A DNA stretch of 64,000 nt from Neotamlana laminarinivorans (GCF_020523925.1 NZ_JAJAPW010000003.1:248001-312000); one strand, 5' to 3'. Numbered from the stretch's first letter, positions 26,406 through 34,584 are shown. The notes: generated from the sequence alone by a model not told the origin. Numbers and translations are program-made.

Positions 26406-26975
26406 ATGAAACATGCTTTAAATAAAATGCTAGCTCTAGATTTGTTTTTGTCTACGTTAAATGAAGCTGATTATAAAGCCACAATGCACAGTATACAGCC
26501 AGATTTGTCAGTTAGTGTGCCACTGATTAGTTGGGATATAATTAGCCAACAGCGAGGTATTCATTTAAATGCAATTGAACGCACACAGGATATAAATAAA
26601 GTTAAAGATTTAGCTAAAAAATTACATTGGGAAAATAATATTGATGCCATTTTTAAGGAAGAACTTTTTGAAGCAATAGTTATAACCGATTTACAGCAAC
26701 GTATTGTTTGGGTAAACAAGGGGTTTACTGCAATGACGGGTTATAGTAAACTAGAAGCATTAAATAAAACACCAAAATTTTTACAAGGGCCAGAAACAGA
26801 TGTAAAGACTAAGCAAAGCATAAATAAGCAATTACAAAAATGTAAACCTTTTAAAGAAGTGGTAACAAATTATAAAAAAAATGGAACTACTTATAAATGC
26901 GAAATAAAAATTTTTCCTTTAAAGACTTATACTGAAGAAACTCATTTTGTGGCTTTAGAGCGAAAAGTGAGTTAG
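26406..26975 (+). CDS. PAS domain protein, LOV-like without the photoactive cysteine
   Basis: A 189-residue cytoplasmic protein. Residues 1-75 are an uncharacterised helical region and residues 85-185 a single PAS domain: AIVITDLQQRIVWVNKGFTAMTGYS, then KTPKFLQGPETDVKTKQSIN, then YKKNGTTYKCEIKIFPLK. The FLQGPETD segment is the LOV signature, but the Cys of NCRFLQG is replaced by Pro (TPKFLQG). No kinase, output or DNA-binding domain is present. I start at the ATG at 26406, 28 bp after the propeller gene; a longer frame to 26349 would overlap it. It is probably on the B12-riboswitch transcript. Function is unknown. Confidence 0.78.
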   Translation: MKHALNKMLALDLFLSTLNEADYKATMHSIQPDLSVSVPLISWDIISQQRGIHLNAIERTQDINKVKDLAKKLHWENNIDAIFKEELFEAIVITDLQQRIVWVNKGFTAMTGYSKLEALNKTPKFLQGPETDVKTKQSINKQLQKCKPFKEVVTNYKKNGTTYKCEIKIFPLKTYTEETHFVALERKVS

Positions 26976-27091
26976 TTTATTAAATATATTTTGATATTAA
27001 AACTAGTTTTTGTAAGTTAATTACTTTAATTTTACGTATAAAGTAATAATAATACCACGCTGAATTGTTTTACTACAAACAACCAGTATTT

Positions 27092-27122
27092 GTTTAGCCT
27101 TGGGTGAGAGACAAGGTTAAAC
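27092..27122 (+). ncRNA. 11-bp stem-loop before the shared terminator (possible small RNA or 3' UTR element)
   Basis: GTTTAGCCTTG and CAAGGTTAAAC form an 11-bp stem (one G-U) with the loop GGTGAGAGA. It is followed one base later by a strong terminator hairpin. Two stacked hairpins in a 176-bp convergent gap may be a small RNA or simply the 3' end of the PAS gene transcript. No clear promoter was found. Confidence 0.3.
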
Positions 27123-27123
27123 C

Positions 27124-27150
27124 AAAAAGACCACCAAAGGGTGGTCTTTT
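27124..27150. terminator. bidirectional terminator between PAS and Dph6-like genes
   Basis: The stem AGACCACC / GGTGGTCT with an AAAG loop is flanked by A5 and T7 runs, between convergent stops. Confidence 0.93.
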
Positions 27151-27151
27151 T

Positions 27152-27862
27152 TTATGGTACTAAATCGCAATACCAAACACCATAGTTATCGGCGTTACAA
27201 ACCGAATTATTAGTTTTAGGTTGCTGGTACTCTCGATAAACTTTTTCTCCAATACTAAATTGTACAGGTTGTTTAAAAATAGGACCATCAAAGCAAAACG
27301 TATGAAATTCACCGTTTTCTCCGCAAGGGTCTACACCGTTGGGTAAATTATCTATAAAATGTTTATCTATTATTGTGCCTACAAAATCCTCATTAAAAAA
27401 CTTAGAGTTAGCACAAACTATAATGGTTTTAAAACCTAAATCTAAAAATTCGTTTAAAAGTGTTTTAGTATCCCGTTTCCAGATAGGAAAAACGGCCTTA
27501 AAATTTAGTTTTGCTAATTGGTTTTCGCGATAATCTCTTAAATCTTCTAAAAAAATATCGCCAAAAGCGCTATGTGTAAAACCATTATTTTTTAATGTGT
27601 TTAAAGATTCTGTGATTTTTTGCTCATAAATTTCCATGCTAGGCATTTCAGGTAGCTCTATTAAATTTGAAGAAATACCTATGGCTTGGGTTTGTTGTAT
27701 TAAAAGTTCGGTTTTTAATCCGTGCATAGACACACGGTTGTAATGGCTGTTTACGGTGGTTATTAATTTTTCGACACTGTAATTTTTGTTTTGCAGTAAA
27801 TAATACAAAGCCAAAGCAGAGTCTTTACCAGAACTCCAGTTAAAGTATGTTTTATGTTTCAA
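27152..27862 (-). CDS. Dph6-related ATP pyrophosphatase (adenine nucleotide alpha hydrolase)
   Basis: A 236-residue PP-loop enzyme. The N-terminal NWSSGKDSALALYYL is the SGGKDS-type ATP pyrophosphatase motif, with Ser in place of the second Gly. FGDIFLEDLRDYREN and GVDPCGENGEFHTFCFDGP are hallmarks of the Dph6/MJ0570 family. Eukaryotic Dph6 amidates diphthine, but bacteria lack diphthamide, so the substrate here is unknown. It starts 4 bp after the S41 peptidase stop, so they likely share a transcript. It is convergent with the cobalamin-locus PAS gene. Confidence 0.87.
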   Translation of the reverse strand: MKHKTYFNWSSGKDSALALYYLLQNKNYSVEKLITTVNSHYNRVSMHGLKTELLIQQTQAIGISSNLIELPEMPSMEIYEQKITESLNTLKNNGFTHSAFGDIFLEDLRDYRENQLAKLNFKAVFPIWKRDTKTLLNEFLDLGFKTIIVCANSKFFNEDFVGTIIDKHFIDNLPNGVDPCGENGEFHTFCFDGPIFKQPVQFSIGEKVYREYQQPKTNNSVCNADNYGVWYCDLVP

Positions 27863-27866
27863 AGTG

Positions 27867-29309
27867 TTAGTCTATAATCATTCCACCTTCAAAGGTATTG
27901 TTATTAATATCTTTAATTGGAGTTAAAGGCGGTATGTTGCTATTATTACTTTTTATTGCAATTACTTTATTCATAGAGTTTTCAATGTCAGCTAAAGCAA
28001 TGGCAAGCATAGGTTCGTTTTCATCTCCAAACGAGCCATAATTATATGGGTTTTCGGTATACTCAAAGCCAGAAGTAGGCTCTAAACCAGAACTAGGAAC
28101 AGCTACGTCGTTTACATTTACACCATTAGCAACAAGCGGTTGCATAGCGTAAGTGTGATTTTGGTTAGCCCCTGTTCTATCAAAATCTGCAGAATCGTAA
28201 ATGGTAATTGAACCTTGTGTTTTACCTACAGTCTTACTACCAATATGTATTACTTCTATGTAAGGCGCTAAACCATTTATTAAACCTTCGCTAGCAGAAG
28301 CAGACCTATCGGTTGCTAGGATATATACTTTACTTAGGTTAAGGCTATTTATTGTACTACCGTCATCTAGCTGAGTTGAAAACGAGTAATTATTATTAGT
28401 AAAATTATCGTTATAGACAAGTTTTTGAAATACCTCTCCAGTAAATTGACCAGTAATCATACTTGCTAAAAAAGTTTCTGTACTAACTCTACCACCAGGG
28501 TTATAGCGTAAATCTAAAACCAGTTGTTGCACATTATTGGCTTTAAATTCGGCAAAAGCTTCGTTTAGTTCGTTATTAAAATCGTAGGTGAAGCCATTGT
28601 ATAGTAAATACCCAACATTTTGGCCTCCAACGGTTAATATTTTTGTAGTATGAACAGGGTTTTCGGTATATGTGCTTTTTGTTAACGCAATATTTTCGTT
28701 AGCATCTGCAATATAGTCATCACTTGTATCGTCTGGTGTGTTGTTGTCGTTATATGTTCCTAGATTTATGGTGTAACTGTCTTGATTTAGCAAATCTATG
28801 TAGTTTGATGTTGTTAAGACGTTACCGTCTACTCCATAAATTATATCGCCACGTTCTACGCCGTTTAGCTCTGCATCTGTATTTGGTAAAACAAGACGCA
28901 CGGCACCAATAATATTTGTAGAGCTATTTGGAGCATAATATGGAGAGAATTCCATGCCGTTTGTATTGGTTATTCCACTAAAACTGGCTTCTAGTGCAAT
29001 GTAATCGTCGGTTATCCAACTGAAGAGATCGATGTTTTTGCGATCGTAAATTAGGTTTTCGAATAAGGCTTCAGGCGAATCGAAACTTTCTAGGTATGTT
29101 ACATAGTCATCGTTAGAGGTAAATCGGTCGTTTGCTAAATCTGGGATATTTTCTTTATATAGGTAGAAAACATTCATGCCTTTCCAGACAAAATCTTTTA
29201 CTTCTTGTGAAACTGCATCGGGATTGGTAACATCGTCGCCATCTTCGAAACAACTTGTTGCTAAAATTAAAATGGCAAATAGAAGTAAAGCGAGTTTTAA
29301 GTGTTTCAT
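27867..29309 (-). CDS. S41-family serine peptidase lipoprotein
   Basis: A C-terminal-processing-type protease of 480 residues. The signal peptide has lipobox ILATSC, followed by FEDGDD, which resembles a surface-export signal. A PDZ-like region lies around 145-175 (ELNGVERGDIIYGVDGN). The peptidase domain covers about 230-430 and has VLDLRYNPGGR and the catalytic Ser in ATDRSASASEG, followed by GKTVGKTQG supplying the likely Lys. Probably cleaves unfolded or secreted proteins at the cell surface or in the periplasm. It is first gene of a pair with the Dph6-like enzyme. Confidence 0.9.
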   Translation of the reverse strand: MKHLKLALLLFAILILATSCFEDGDDVTNPDAVSQEVKDFVWKGMNVFYLYKENIPDLANDRFTSNDDYVTYLESFDSPEALFENLIYDRKNIDLFSWITDDYIALEASFSGITNTNGMEFSPYYAPNSSTNIIGAVRLVLPNTDAELNGVERGDIIYGVDGNVLTTSNYIDLLNQDSYTINLGTYNDNNTPDDTSDDYIADANENIALTKSTYTENPVHTTKILTVGGQNVGYLLYNGFTYDFNNELNEAFAEFKANNVQQLVLDLRYNPGGRVSTETFLASMITGQFTGEVFQKLVYNDNFTNNNYSFSTQLDDGSTINSLNLSKVYILATDRSASASEGLINGLAPYIEVIHIGSKTVGKTQGSITIYDSADFDRTGANQNHTYAMQPLVANGVNVNDVAVPSSGLEPTSGFEYTENPYNYGSFGDENEPMLAIALADIENSMNKVIAIKSNNSNIPPLTPIKDINNNTFEGGMIID

Positions 29310-29451
29310 TACTATTGTTTTTCTTGTTAGTCTGTAAACTTTAAAAGTATTTACAATATTGTGTAATTTAAAATTTATTTAATAAAAATGAAGCACCTGA
29401 CTTTGGAATGTTAAATTATAAACCATTTAAACGAAAACTTTGGCTAGCACT

Positions 29452-29542
29452 CGCGTAAGGGATTGAAGCGGTATCCTTTTTTGAGGCACGAGAAAAAGAT
29501 TTAGCGTAAAGCCCGACCACGCCACAAAGCGTGGTTACGCCC
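29452..29542 (+). repeat. 52-bp-core dispersed repeat, copy A
   Basis: The core at 29461-29512 has landmarks AGCGG-ATCCTTTTTTGAGG, ACGAGAAAAAGAT and TAGCG-AAAGC. It matches copies at 42218-42270 and 51061-51112 (both on the opposite strand). This copy is extended by an inverted repeat ACCACGC/GCGTGGT (29517-29535) and CGCCC. It lies in the 338-bp divergent gap between the S41 and sigma-factor genes; the rest of that gap is AT-rich with no gene seen. Confidence 0.85.
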
Positions 29543-29647
29543 ATATTTTATTTTTTTTAGATTGGATGTAACAAAATAAATACTGTGTCGTCGTAATAAC
29601 AAATAGCAGAAATAAACCGGCTGCTTTTTAACAAAACCAAACCAAAA

Positions 29648-30157
29648 ATGACTCAAACGGAGTTTTTAAATATTGTAATGCCTTTTAAGGATAAAGTGTT
29701 TAGGGTAGCGAAACGCTTACTTATCTCGACCGAAGAGGCTGAAGATGCTACTCAAGAAATTCTATTAAAGTTGTGGAAAAACAAAAAGAAAATACAGGAG
29801 TATAAAAATGTAGAGGCTTTTTCAATGACTATGACCAAGAATTTTTGTTATGACAAATTAAAATCGAAACAGGCGCAGAATCTTAAAATTGTACATAGCA
29901 ATTATGAGGCAAAAGAAACGCCTTTACATAAACAAGTAGAGCTTAACGATAGCGTTAATTGGGTAGCTAAAATTATTGAAGAATTACCAGAGCAACAACG
30001 TTTAATTGTACAGCTTAGAGATATAGAAGAATACGATTTAGATGAGATTGCAAAAATGCTAAATATGAATAATACAGCAGTACGTGTAAACTTATCTAGA
30101 GCGAGAAAAGCAATAAGAGAAAAATTGACTAATACACATAATTATGGTGTTAAATAA
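29648..30157 (+). CDS. ECF-type RNA polymerase sigma factor
   Basis: A 169-residue sigma-70 family factor with only regions 2 and 4. Region 2 (about 15-75) shows EEAEDATQEILLKLWKNKKKI and the promoter-melting helix. Region 4 (about 113-160) shows ELPEQQRLIVQLRDIEEYDLDEIAKML and the recognition helix NNTAVRVNLSRARKAIRE. It overlaps the next gene by 14 bp, so a linked anti-sigma factor would be expected there. Target promoters cannot be told from this window. Confidence 0.93.
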   Translation: MTQTEFLNIVMPFKDKVFRVAKRLLISTEEAEDATQEILLKLWKNKKKIQEYKNVEAFSMTMTKNFCYDKLKSKQAQNLKIVHSNYEAKETPLHKQVELNDSVNWVAKIIEELPEQQRLIVQLRDIEEYDLDEIAKMLNMNNTAVRVNLSRARKAIREKLTNTHNYGVK

Positions 30158-30617
30158 TATAGAAAAATTATTAGAAAAGTACGATAACGGTGAAACTAGC
30201 CTAAAGGAAGAGCAACTGTTAAAAAACTATTTTACAAGCGACAATGTAGCTCCGCATTTAGAAATGTATAAACCTATGTTTGCGTATTTTTTGGTAAACC
30301 AACAAGAACAATTTACTAAAGACGTTCCTTTAAAAACTACTAGAAAATTTAATTATAAATGGATTTCTGTCGCAGCAGTAGCGGTTCTTATGTTGGGGTT
30401 TTATTTTGGTACAACAACTAGTAAAGATGAGTTAGGTACCTACCAGGACCCACAATTGGCCTATAACGAGGTTGCAAAATCTTTAGAAATGATTAGCAAA
30501 CGTTTAAATAAAGGCACAGCAACAGTTGGGTATTTAAATGAGGTTAACAAAGGCACAGCAACCTTAGGTTACCTTAACGAAATTGAAAATTCAACTAGTA
30601 TAATTTTTAAAAAGTAA
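30144..30617 (+). CDS. probable membrane anti-sigma-like protein with a short tandem repeat
   Basis: A 157-residue protein. The N-terminal cytoplasmic part (NIEKLLEKYDNGETSLKEEQLLKNYF) resembles the zinc-free anti-sigma leaders of Bacteroidota. One membrane helix follows (about 73-90). The periplasmic tail contains a repeated unit, NKGTATVGYLNE then NKGTATLGYLNE. The start ATG lies inside the sigma gene, so translation is probably coupled. The anti-sigma role is inferred from position and topology; there is no HxxxCxxC zinc motif. Confidence 0.65.
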   Translation: MVLNNIEKLLEKYDNGETSLKEEQLLKNYFTSDNVAPHLEMYKPMFAYFLVNQQEQFTKDVPLKTTRKFNYKWISVAAVAVLMLGFYFGTTTSKDELGTYQDPQLAYNEVAKSLEMISKRLNKGTATVGYLNEVNKGTATLGYLNEIENSTSIIFKK

Positions 30618-30656
30618 AAAGTAGAAAAAGAAGTTAAAATTTTAAAAAACAAAAAA

Positions 30657-31214
30657 ATGAAAAATAAATTAATAGTATTTGTATTAGCCGTAATGTTATT
30701 ACCATTAACAGGTATGGCCCAAAAAGATATTTTTGAGAAGTATAGCGATAACTCGAATGTAACTTATGTAAACATTAAACCTAAAATGTTTCAGATGTTA
30801 GCAAAAATTAATATTGATGTAGACGATCCGGAAGCTCAGGCTTACATGGATATGGTTAAAAGTATTACCAGCTTTAAAACTATTGTAACAGATAACGCAG
30901 CTATTGCTGCAGATGTTACAAAATGGGTAGGTTCTCGTTCTAGTGCTTTAGAAGAACTTATGGAAGTTAAAGACGATGGTACAACAGTTAATTTTTATGT
31001 AAAAGAAGGAAAAGATGCCGACCACGTTAAGGAACTTTTAATTTTTGTTAATGGGATAGATAAGGTTATGGAAGACAAAATAGAAATTAATGGTAAGCAA
31101 CGTAAAATTGAAACTGTTGTTGTGTCTTTAACTGGTGATATTGATTTAAACGAAATATCAAAACTTACTTCTAAAATGAATATTCCAGGAGGCGAGCATT
31201 TAGATAAAAAATAA
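30657..31214 (+). CDS. DUF4252 protein, exported
   Basis: A 185-residue protein with a signal peptide ending GMAQ (about residue 21). The mature part has SNVTYVNIKPKMFQMLAKINID near the N-terminus and a repeated alpha/beta layout as in the DUF4252 family. No Cys follows the signal, so it is probably soluble in the periplasm or outer-membrane linked. It is the third gene of the ECF sigma unit and is followed by a second DUF4252 protein. Function is not known to me. Confidence 0.78.
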   Translation: MKNKLIVFVLAVMLLPLTGMAQKDIFEKYSDNSNVTYVNIKPKMFQMLAKINIDVDDPEAQAYMDMVKSITSFKTIVTDNAAIAADVTKWVGSRSSALEELMEVKDDGTTVNFYVKEGKDADHVKELLIFVNGIDKVMEDKIEINGKQRKIETVVVSLTGDIDLNEISKLTSKMNIPGGEHLDKK

Positions 31215-31232
31215 GAAAACAAACCAACAATC

Positions 31233-31775
31233 ATGAAACGAACAATCATAAACCTTTTATTAGTAGTAATTACCACAGTTTTTTTAACAAGCTGTGGTAA
31301 TGAACCTAGTTTGCAACAATATTTTGTAAACCACCAAGAGTCTGCTAATTTTATTTCGCAAGACGTACCATTATCTATGGTAGAAATAGATAAATCTGGT
31401 TTTACCGAAACACAAATGGAAGCTTACGAATCGGTTAAAAAATTAAATTTTTTAGGATTTAAATCTAGTCCTTCAAATATTGAAACATATAATACCGAGA
31501 TAGCTAAAGTAAAAACCATTTTAGCAAACGAGAAGTATAACGATTTAATGGAGTTTAGCGATCGCGGAAATAAAATAATTGTAAAATATTTAGGTGAAGA
31601 AGATGAAGCAGATGAGGTTATAGTTTTTGGTAGTGCAAAAGAAACCGGTTTTGGAGTAGTTAGAATTTTAGGAAATGATATGAGCCCAGAAAAAATGATG
31701 ACTTTAATTGATGCATTTCAAAAAGCCAACATAAATGAAAAACAATTAGAAAATATTGTAAATTTCTTTAAGTAA
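31233..31775 (+). CDS. DUF4252 lipoprotein
   Basis: A 180-residue lipoprotein with lipobox FLTSC (Cys near 21), then GNEPSLQQYFVNHQESANFISQDVP. It is paralogous in layout to the gene before it, with a matching C-terminal DDA-like helix (MTLIDAFQKANINEKQLENIVNFF). It ends the sigma-factor operon at a strong terminator. A non-lipidated and a lipidated DUF4252 protein under one ECF sigma suggests a paired envelope function, which is unknown. Confidence 0.78.
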   Translation: MKRTIINLLLVVITTVFLTSCGNEPSLQQYFVNHQESANFISQDVPLSMVEIDKSGFTETQMEAYESVKKLNFLGFKSSPSNIETYNTEIAKVKTILANEKYNDLMEFSDRGNKIIVKYLGEEDEADEVIVFGSAKETGFGVVRILGNDMSPEKMMTLIDAFQKANINEKQLENIVNFFK

Positions 31776-31796
31776 TTTACAGTTATTGTTAATGTG

Positions 31797-31828
31797 AAAA
31801 AAGCTTCCTTATTAAGGAAGCTTTTTTG
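31797..31828. terminator. terminator of the ECF sigma operon (bidirectional)
   Basis: The stem AAAAAAGCTTCCTT / AAGGAAGCTTTTTT with an ATT loop lies 21 bp after the DUF4252 stop and before the convergent small membrane gene. Confidence 0.95.
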
Positions 31829-31846
31829 TTTAAATATATTTTAAAA

Positions 31847-32035
31847 TTAATCTTCTAAATCTTGATTTCGTTTGCTAAACCCTGACTTAAATACGTTAAT
31901 TACAATGGTGAAAAACATTAGTGTAATTAAAGTTAGCATTATAAAATTATCTAGAATATCCAACAAACCACCTATAAAAAAAGCTGCAGTTAATAGTCCT
32001 GAAAGTATTAATGTTTGCTTGTTGGTTAACATCAT
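31847..32035 (-). CDS. small membrane protein of unknown function
   Basis: A 62-residue protein with two hydrophobic helices (about 9-27 and 31-50) and a basic-acidic tail (KSGFSKRNQDLED). The start lies 4 bp after the purB stop on the same strand, so it is probably translated from the purB transcript. Two adjacent Met codons make the start uncertain by one residue. I do not recognise a family. A frame on the other strand is a shadow. Confidence 0.6.
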   Translation of the reverse strand: MMLTNKQTLILSGLLTAAFFIGGLLDILDNFIMLTLITLMFFTIVINVFKSGFSKRNQDLED

Positions 32036-32039
32036 AATT

Positions 32040-33383
32040 TTAAATACCAGTATAATTACTTGGCGTAATTGCTTTTAATTCTGTTTTAATTTCGTTTGAA
32101 ACCTCTAAGGTATCAATAAAATTTGAAATAGAATTTTGGTTTATTTTTTCGTTTGTTCTGGTTAAACCTTTTAAGGCTTCGTATGGGTTTGGGTAACCCT
32201 CGCGACGTAAAATAGTTTGTATGGCTTCGGCAACAACAGCCCAATTGTTTTCTAAATCTTCGGCAAATTTACTTTCGTTTAAAAGTAGTTTGTTTAATCC
32301 TTTTAAAGTAGATTTAAAACCAATTAATGTATGCCCAAAAGGTACACCAACGTTACGTAAAACGGTACTGTCTGTTAAATCGCGTTGTAAACGAGAAATA
32401 GGTAATTTAGCAGCTAAATGCTCGAAAATAGCGTTAGCAATGCCTAAATTTCCTTCAGAGTTTTCAAAATCTATTGGGTTTACTTTATGCGGCATAGCGC
32501 TACTACCAACTTCGCCTTTTTTAATTTTTTGTTTAAAGTAATCCATAGCAACGTAGGTCCAAATATCACGATCTAAATCAATAATAATGGTGTTAATACG
32601 TTTTAAAGTATCAAACAAAGCGGCCATGTGGTCGTAATGCTCAATTTGCGTAGTAGGGAAGGAGTGTTGTAATCCTAATTTTTCTTGTACAAATTTAGAT
32701 CCGAAGGCTTTCCAATCAATATTTGGGTAAGCCACGTGGTGTGCATTAAAGTTCCCTGTTGCACCACCAAATTTAGCAGCACTTGGTATATCGTTAAGCA
32801 AATTAAATTGCTCTTGTAAGCGTACTACAAAAACGTCAATTTCTTTACCTAAACGGGTTGGTGATGCTGGTTGCCCGTGTGTACGCGCCAACATAGAAAC
32901 GCTAGCCCACTCGGTTACTAATTCTTTTAATCTATTTAAAACGGTTAAGTATTCTGGCACATAAACATCGTTCATGGCTTCTTTAATACTTAACGGAATT
33001 GCGGTGTTATTAATGTCTTGAGAAGTTAATCCGAAGTGAATAAACTCTTTAAATTCAGATAAACCTAAGGCATCAAATTTTTGTTTTATAAAATATTCAA
33101 CCGCTTTAACATCGTGGTTGGTTACTTTTTCTATGTCTTTAATTGCTGTAGCGTCTTCAGCTGTAAAATTTTTGTAAATAGCTCTTAAATCTTCAAAAAT
33201 AGCCGAATCCACATTTTCTAATTGCGGTAATGGAATTTCACAAAGTGCGATAAAGTATTCTATTTCTACTAAAACGCGGTATTTAATTAAGGCTTCTTCA
33301 GAAAAATAAGGCGCTAATGCATTTGCTTTATTTCTATAACGACCATCAATTGGAGAGATGGCATTTAAGGTTGAAAGTGACAT
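32040..33383 (-). CDS. purB: adenylosuccinate lyase
   Basis: Cleaves fumarate from SAICAR and from adenylosuccinate in purine synthesis, cytoplasmic. It has 447 residues. The fumarase/ASL signature GSSAMPHKVNPIDFENSEGNLG lies near 290-311. Other substrate-binding segments are SPIDGRYRNK at the N-terminus, HFGLTSQDINNTA near 118-130 and ARTHGQPASPTRLGKE near 165-180. A TATATTTG element lies 25 bp before the ATG. A small membrane-protein gene follows 4 bp later. Confidence 0.97.
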   Translation of the reverse strand: MSLSTLNAISPIDGRYRNKANALAPYFSEEALIKYRVLVEIEYFIALCEIPLPQLENVDSAIFEDLRAIYKNFTAEDATAIKDIEKVTNHDVKAVEYFIKQKFDALGLSEFKEFIHFGLTSQDINNTAIPLSIKEAMNDVYVPEYLTVLNRLKELVTEWASVSMLARTHGQPASPTRLGKEIDVFVVRLQEQFNLLNDIPSAAKFGGATGNFNAHHVAYPNIDWKAFGSKFVQEKLGLQHSFPTTQIEHYDHMAALFDTLKRINTIIIDLDRDIWTYVAMDYFKQKIKKGEVGSSAMPHKVNPIDFENSEGNLGIANAIFEHLAAKLPISRLQRDLTDSTVLRNVGVPFGHTLIGFKSTLKGLNKLLLNESKFAEDLENNWAVVAEAIQTILRREGYPNPYEALKGLTRTNEKINQNSISNFIDTLEVSNEIKTELKAITPSNYTGI

Positions 33384-33408
33384 ATTTATGTGTGTTGTTT
33401 TAAAAGCG

Positions 33409-33416
33409 CAAATATA
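33409..33416 (-). promoter_or_regulatory. -7 promoter element of purB
   Basis: TATATTTG on the minus strand, 25 bp before the purB ATG. No -33 TTG at 19 bp and no purine-riboswitch-like sequence was seen. Confidence 0.5.
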
Positions 33417-33509
33417 GTTTTTTTAAGCGATAAACGTTGTGGCTTGAATTTCAAATTTTCAAAAAAAATATGCGTTTAAAACTGAATATTAATGGTGTAA
33501 AAGACAAAT

Positions 33510-34070
33510 CTATTTAAGTTTTTTTAGAATGCGTTTTGCACGGGCTTTAAAAGCGGCACTTTGGTGATAAAAATCGCGCTGCAAAATGGTTTTTAATTCG
33601 GGGTAAATCCAATCGGAATCTTTACCAAATAAAAATAAAGTGTGCATGCTGTAAGCTTTAGCGGCTACTTTTTGGTCGCTTATCATATAATCAAAACACA
33701 ACTCAATAATTTTTTCTCGATGCGTCAAGGTTAAGGCATGTTTTACTTTGTTATTTTCTTTGCTATAAAGGGCATTGGCTAAGTATTCACATATTTTAGC
33801 AACAGGTCTCACGGCCGGATCAAGGTGAACTTTGTGCATGTTTTTTGTAAAATAATCGAGATGCGGAATAATTAAATATAAATTTTCTTTACAAGTAAAC
33901 TCTAATACCCAAGCAGCTTTACACGAAATTTTATCGTCTGTTTTAAAAAGAATATCAAGCAAATTAGTAAATAAATTTGGGTTTGCTAAAACTAAATTGG
34001 CGTAATACAATCGTTTTTCGCGAGAATGGTTCACATAGTTTAATTCTTCGTAAAGTTGTTGGGTGGTCAT
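33510..34070 (-). CDS. HEAT-like helical repeat protein of unknown function
   Basis: A 186-residue, all-helical cytoplasmic protein with HEAT/ARM-like helix pairs, such as DKISCKAAWVLEFTCKENLYLIIPHLDYF and QKVAAKAYSMHTLFLFGK. It begins MTTQQLYEELNYVNHSREKR. It lies directly upstream of purB on the same strand, 126 bp away. Homologues are sometimes labelled by that neighbour, but no lyase motif is present. Probably a protein-interaction module. It is divergent from the haem-binding gene by 46 bp. Confidence 0.7.
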   Translation of the reverse strand: MTTQQLYEELNYVNHSREKRLYYANLVLANPNLFTNLLDILFKTDDKISCKAAWVLEFTCKENLYLIIPHLDYFTKNMHKVHLDPAVRPVAKICEYLANALYSKENNKVKHALTLTHREKIIELCFDYMISDQKVAAKAYSMHTLFLFGKDSDWIYPELKTILQRDFYHQSAAFKARAKRILKKLK

Positions 34071-34116
34071 TCTTTTTTTATATTTTAGGAATCTAATTTA
34101 ACCAATAATAAAAACG

Positions 34117-34584
34117 ATGAAAAAAATATTTTACCTAATTGCTATAGTTTTAATCGTTGCACAATTTTTTCAACCAGAAAAAAACGAGGGTAGTTTAGCT
34201 TCGGTTGAGCCATTTTATAATGAAACAAAACCATCGGAAGAAGTAAAAACCATTTTAAAAACAGCTTGTTTTGATTGTCATAGCGATGCTACAAATTACC
34301 CTTGGTATAGCAAAATAACACCAGTTAATTATTGGTTAGCCGACCATATTGAAGACGGAAAAAAGCACTTAAATTTCTCGAATTGGGTTGGTAACTCAGT
34401 AAAACGAAAAGACCATAAAATGGATGAATTGATTGAGGAAATTGAAGAACATAAAATGCCTTTAGAATCTTATACTTTAATTCATAAAGATACCAAATTA
34501 AGCGAAAGCCAAATAGAAGCGGTTACAACTTGGGCAAAAATGGTTCGCGTATCTTATGGTATTGAAGCTTTACCCGAATATTAA
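34117..34584 (+). CDS. haem-binding domain protein (single c-type haem)
   Basis: A 155-residue exported protein with an N-terminal hydrophobic segment (residues 4-18). One CxxCH site is present in TACFDCHSDATNYPWY (near 50), for covalent haem in the periplasm. A second half has DHIEDGKKHLNFSNW and KMPLESY, where Met is a possible axial ligand. This matches the haem-binding domain found in many Bacteroidota. Likely a small electron carrier or sensor. Its stop shares one base with the next start (TAATG), so it is coupled to the glycosyltransferase gene. Confidence 0.85.
   Translation: MKKIFYLIAIVLIVAQFFQPEKNEGSLASVEPFYNETKPSEEVKTILKTACFDCHSDATNYPWYSKITPVNYWLADHIEDGKKHLNFSNWVGNSVKRKDHKMDELIEEIEEHKMPLESYTLIHKDTKLSESQIEAVTTWAKMVRVSYGIEALPEY

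Noticed and set aside
26976-27151. TPP-type riboswitch in the gap before the Dph6-like gene
   Set aside because: GGGTGAGAGA is faintly similar to the TPP CUGAGA box, but the second conserved TPP block is missing and the region lies at the 3' ends of two convergent genes.
31872-32078. 68-residue plus-strand frame opposite the small membrane protein
   Set aside because: It has no family features and runs into the end of purB. The minus-strand frame has two clear membrane helices and sits 4 bp after purB.
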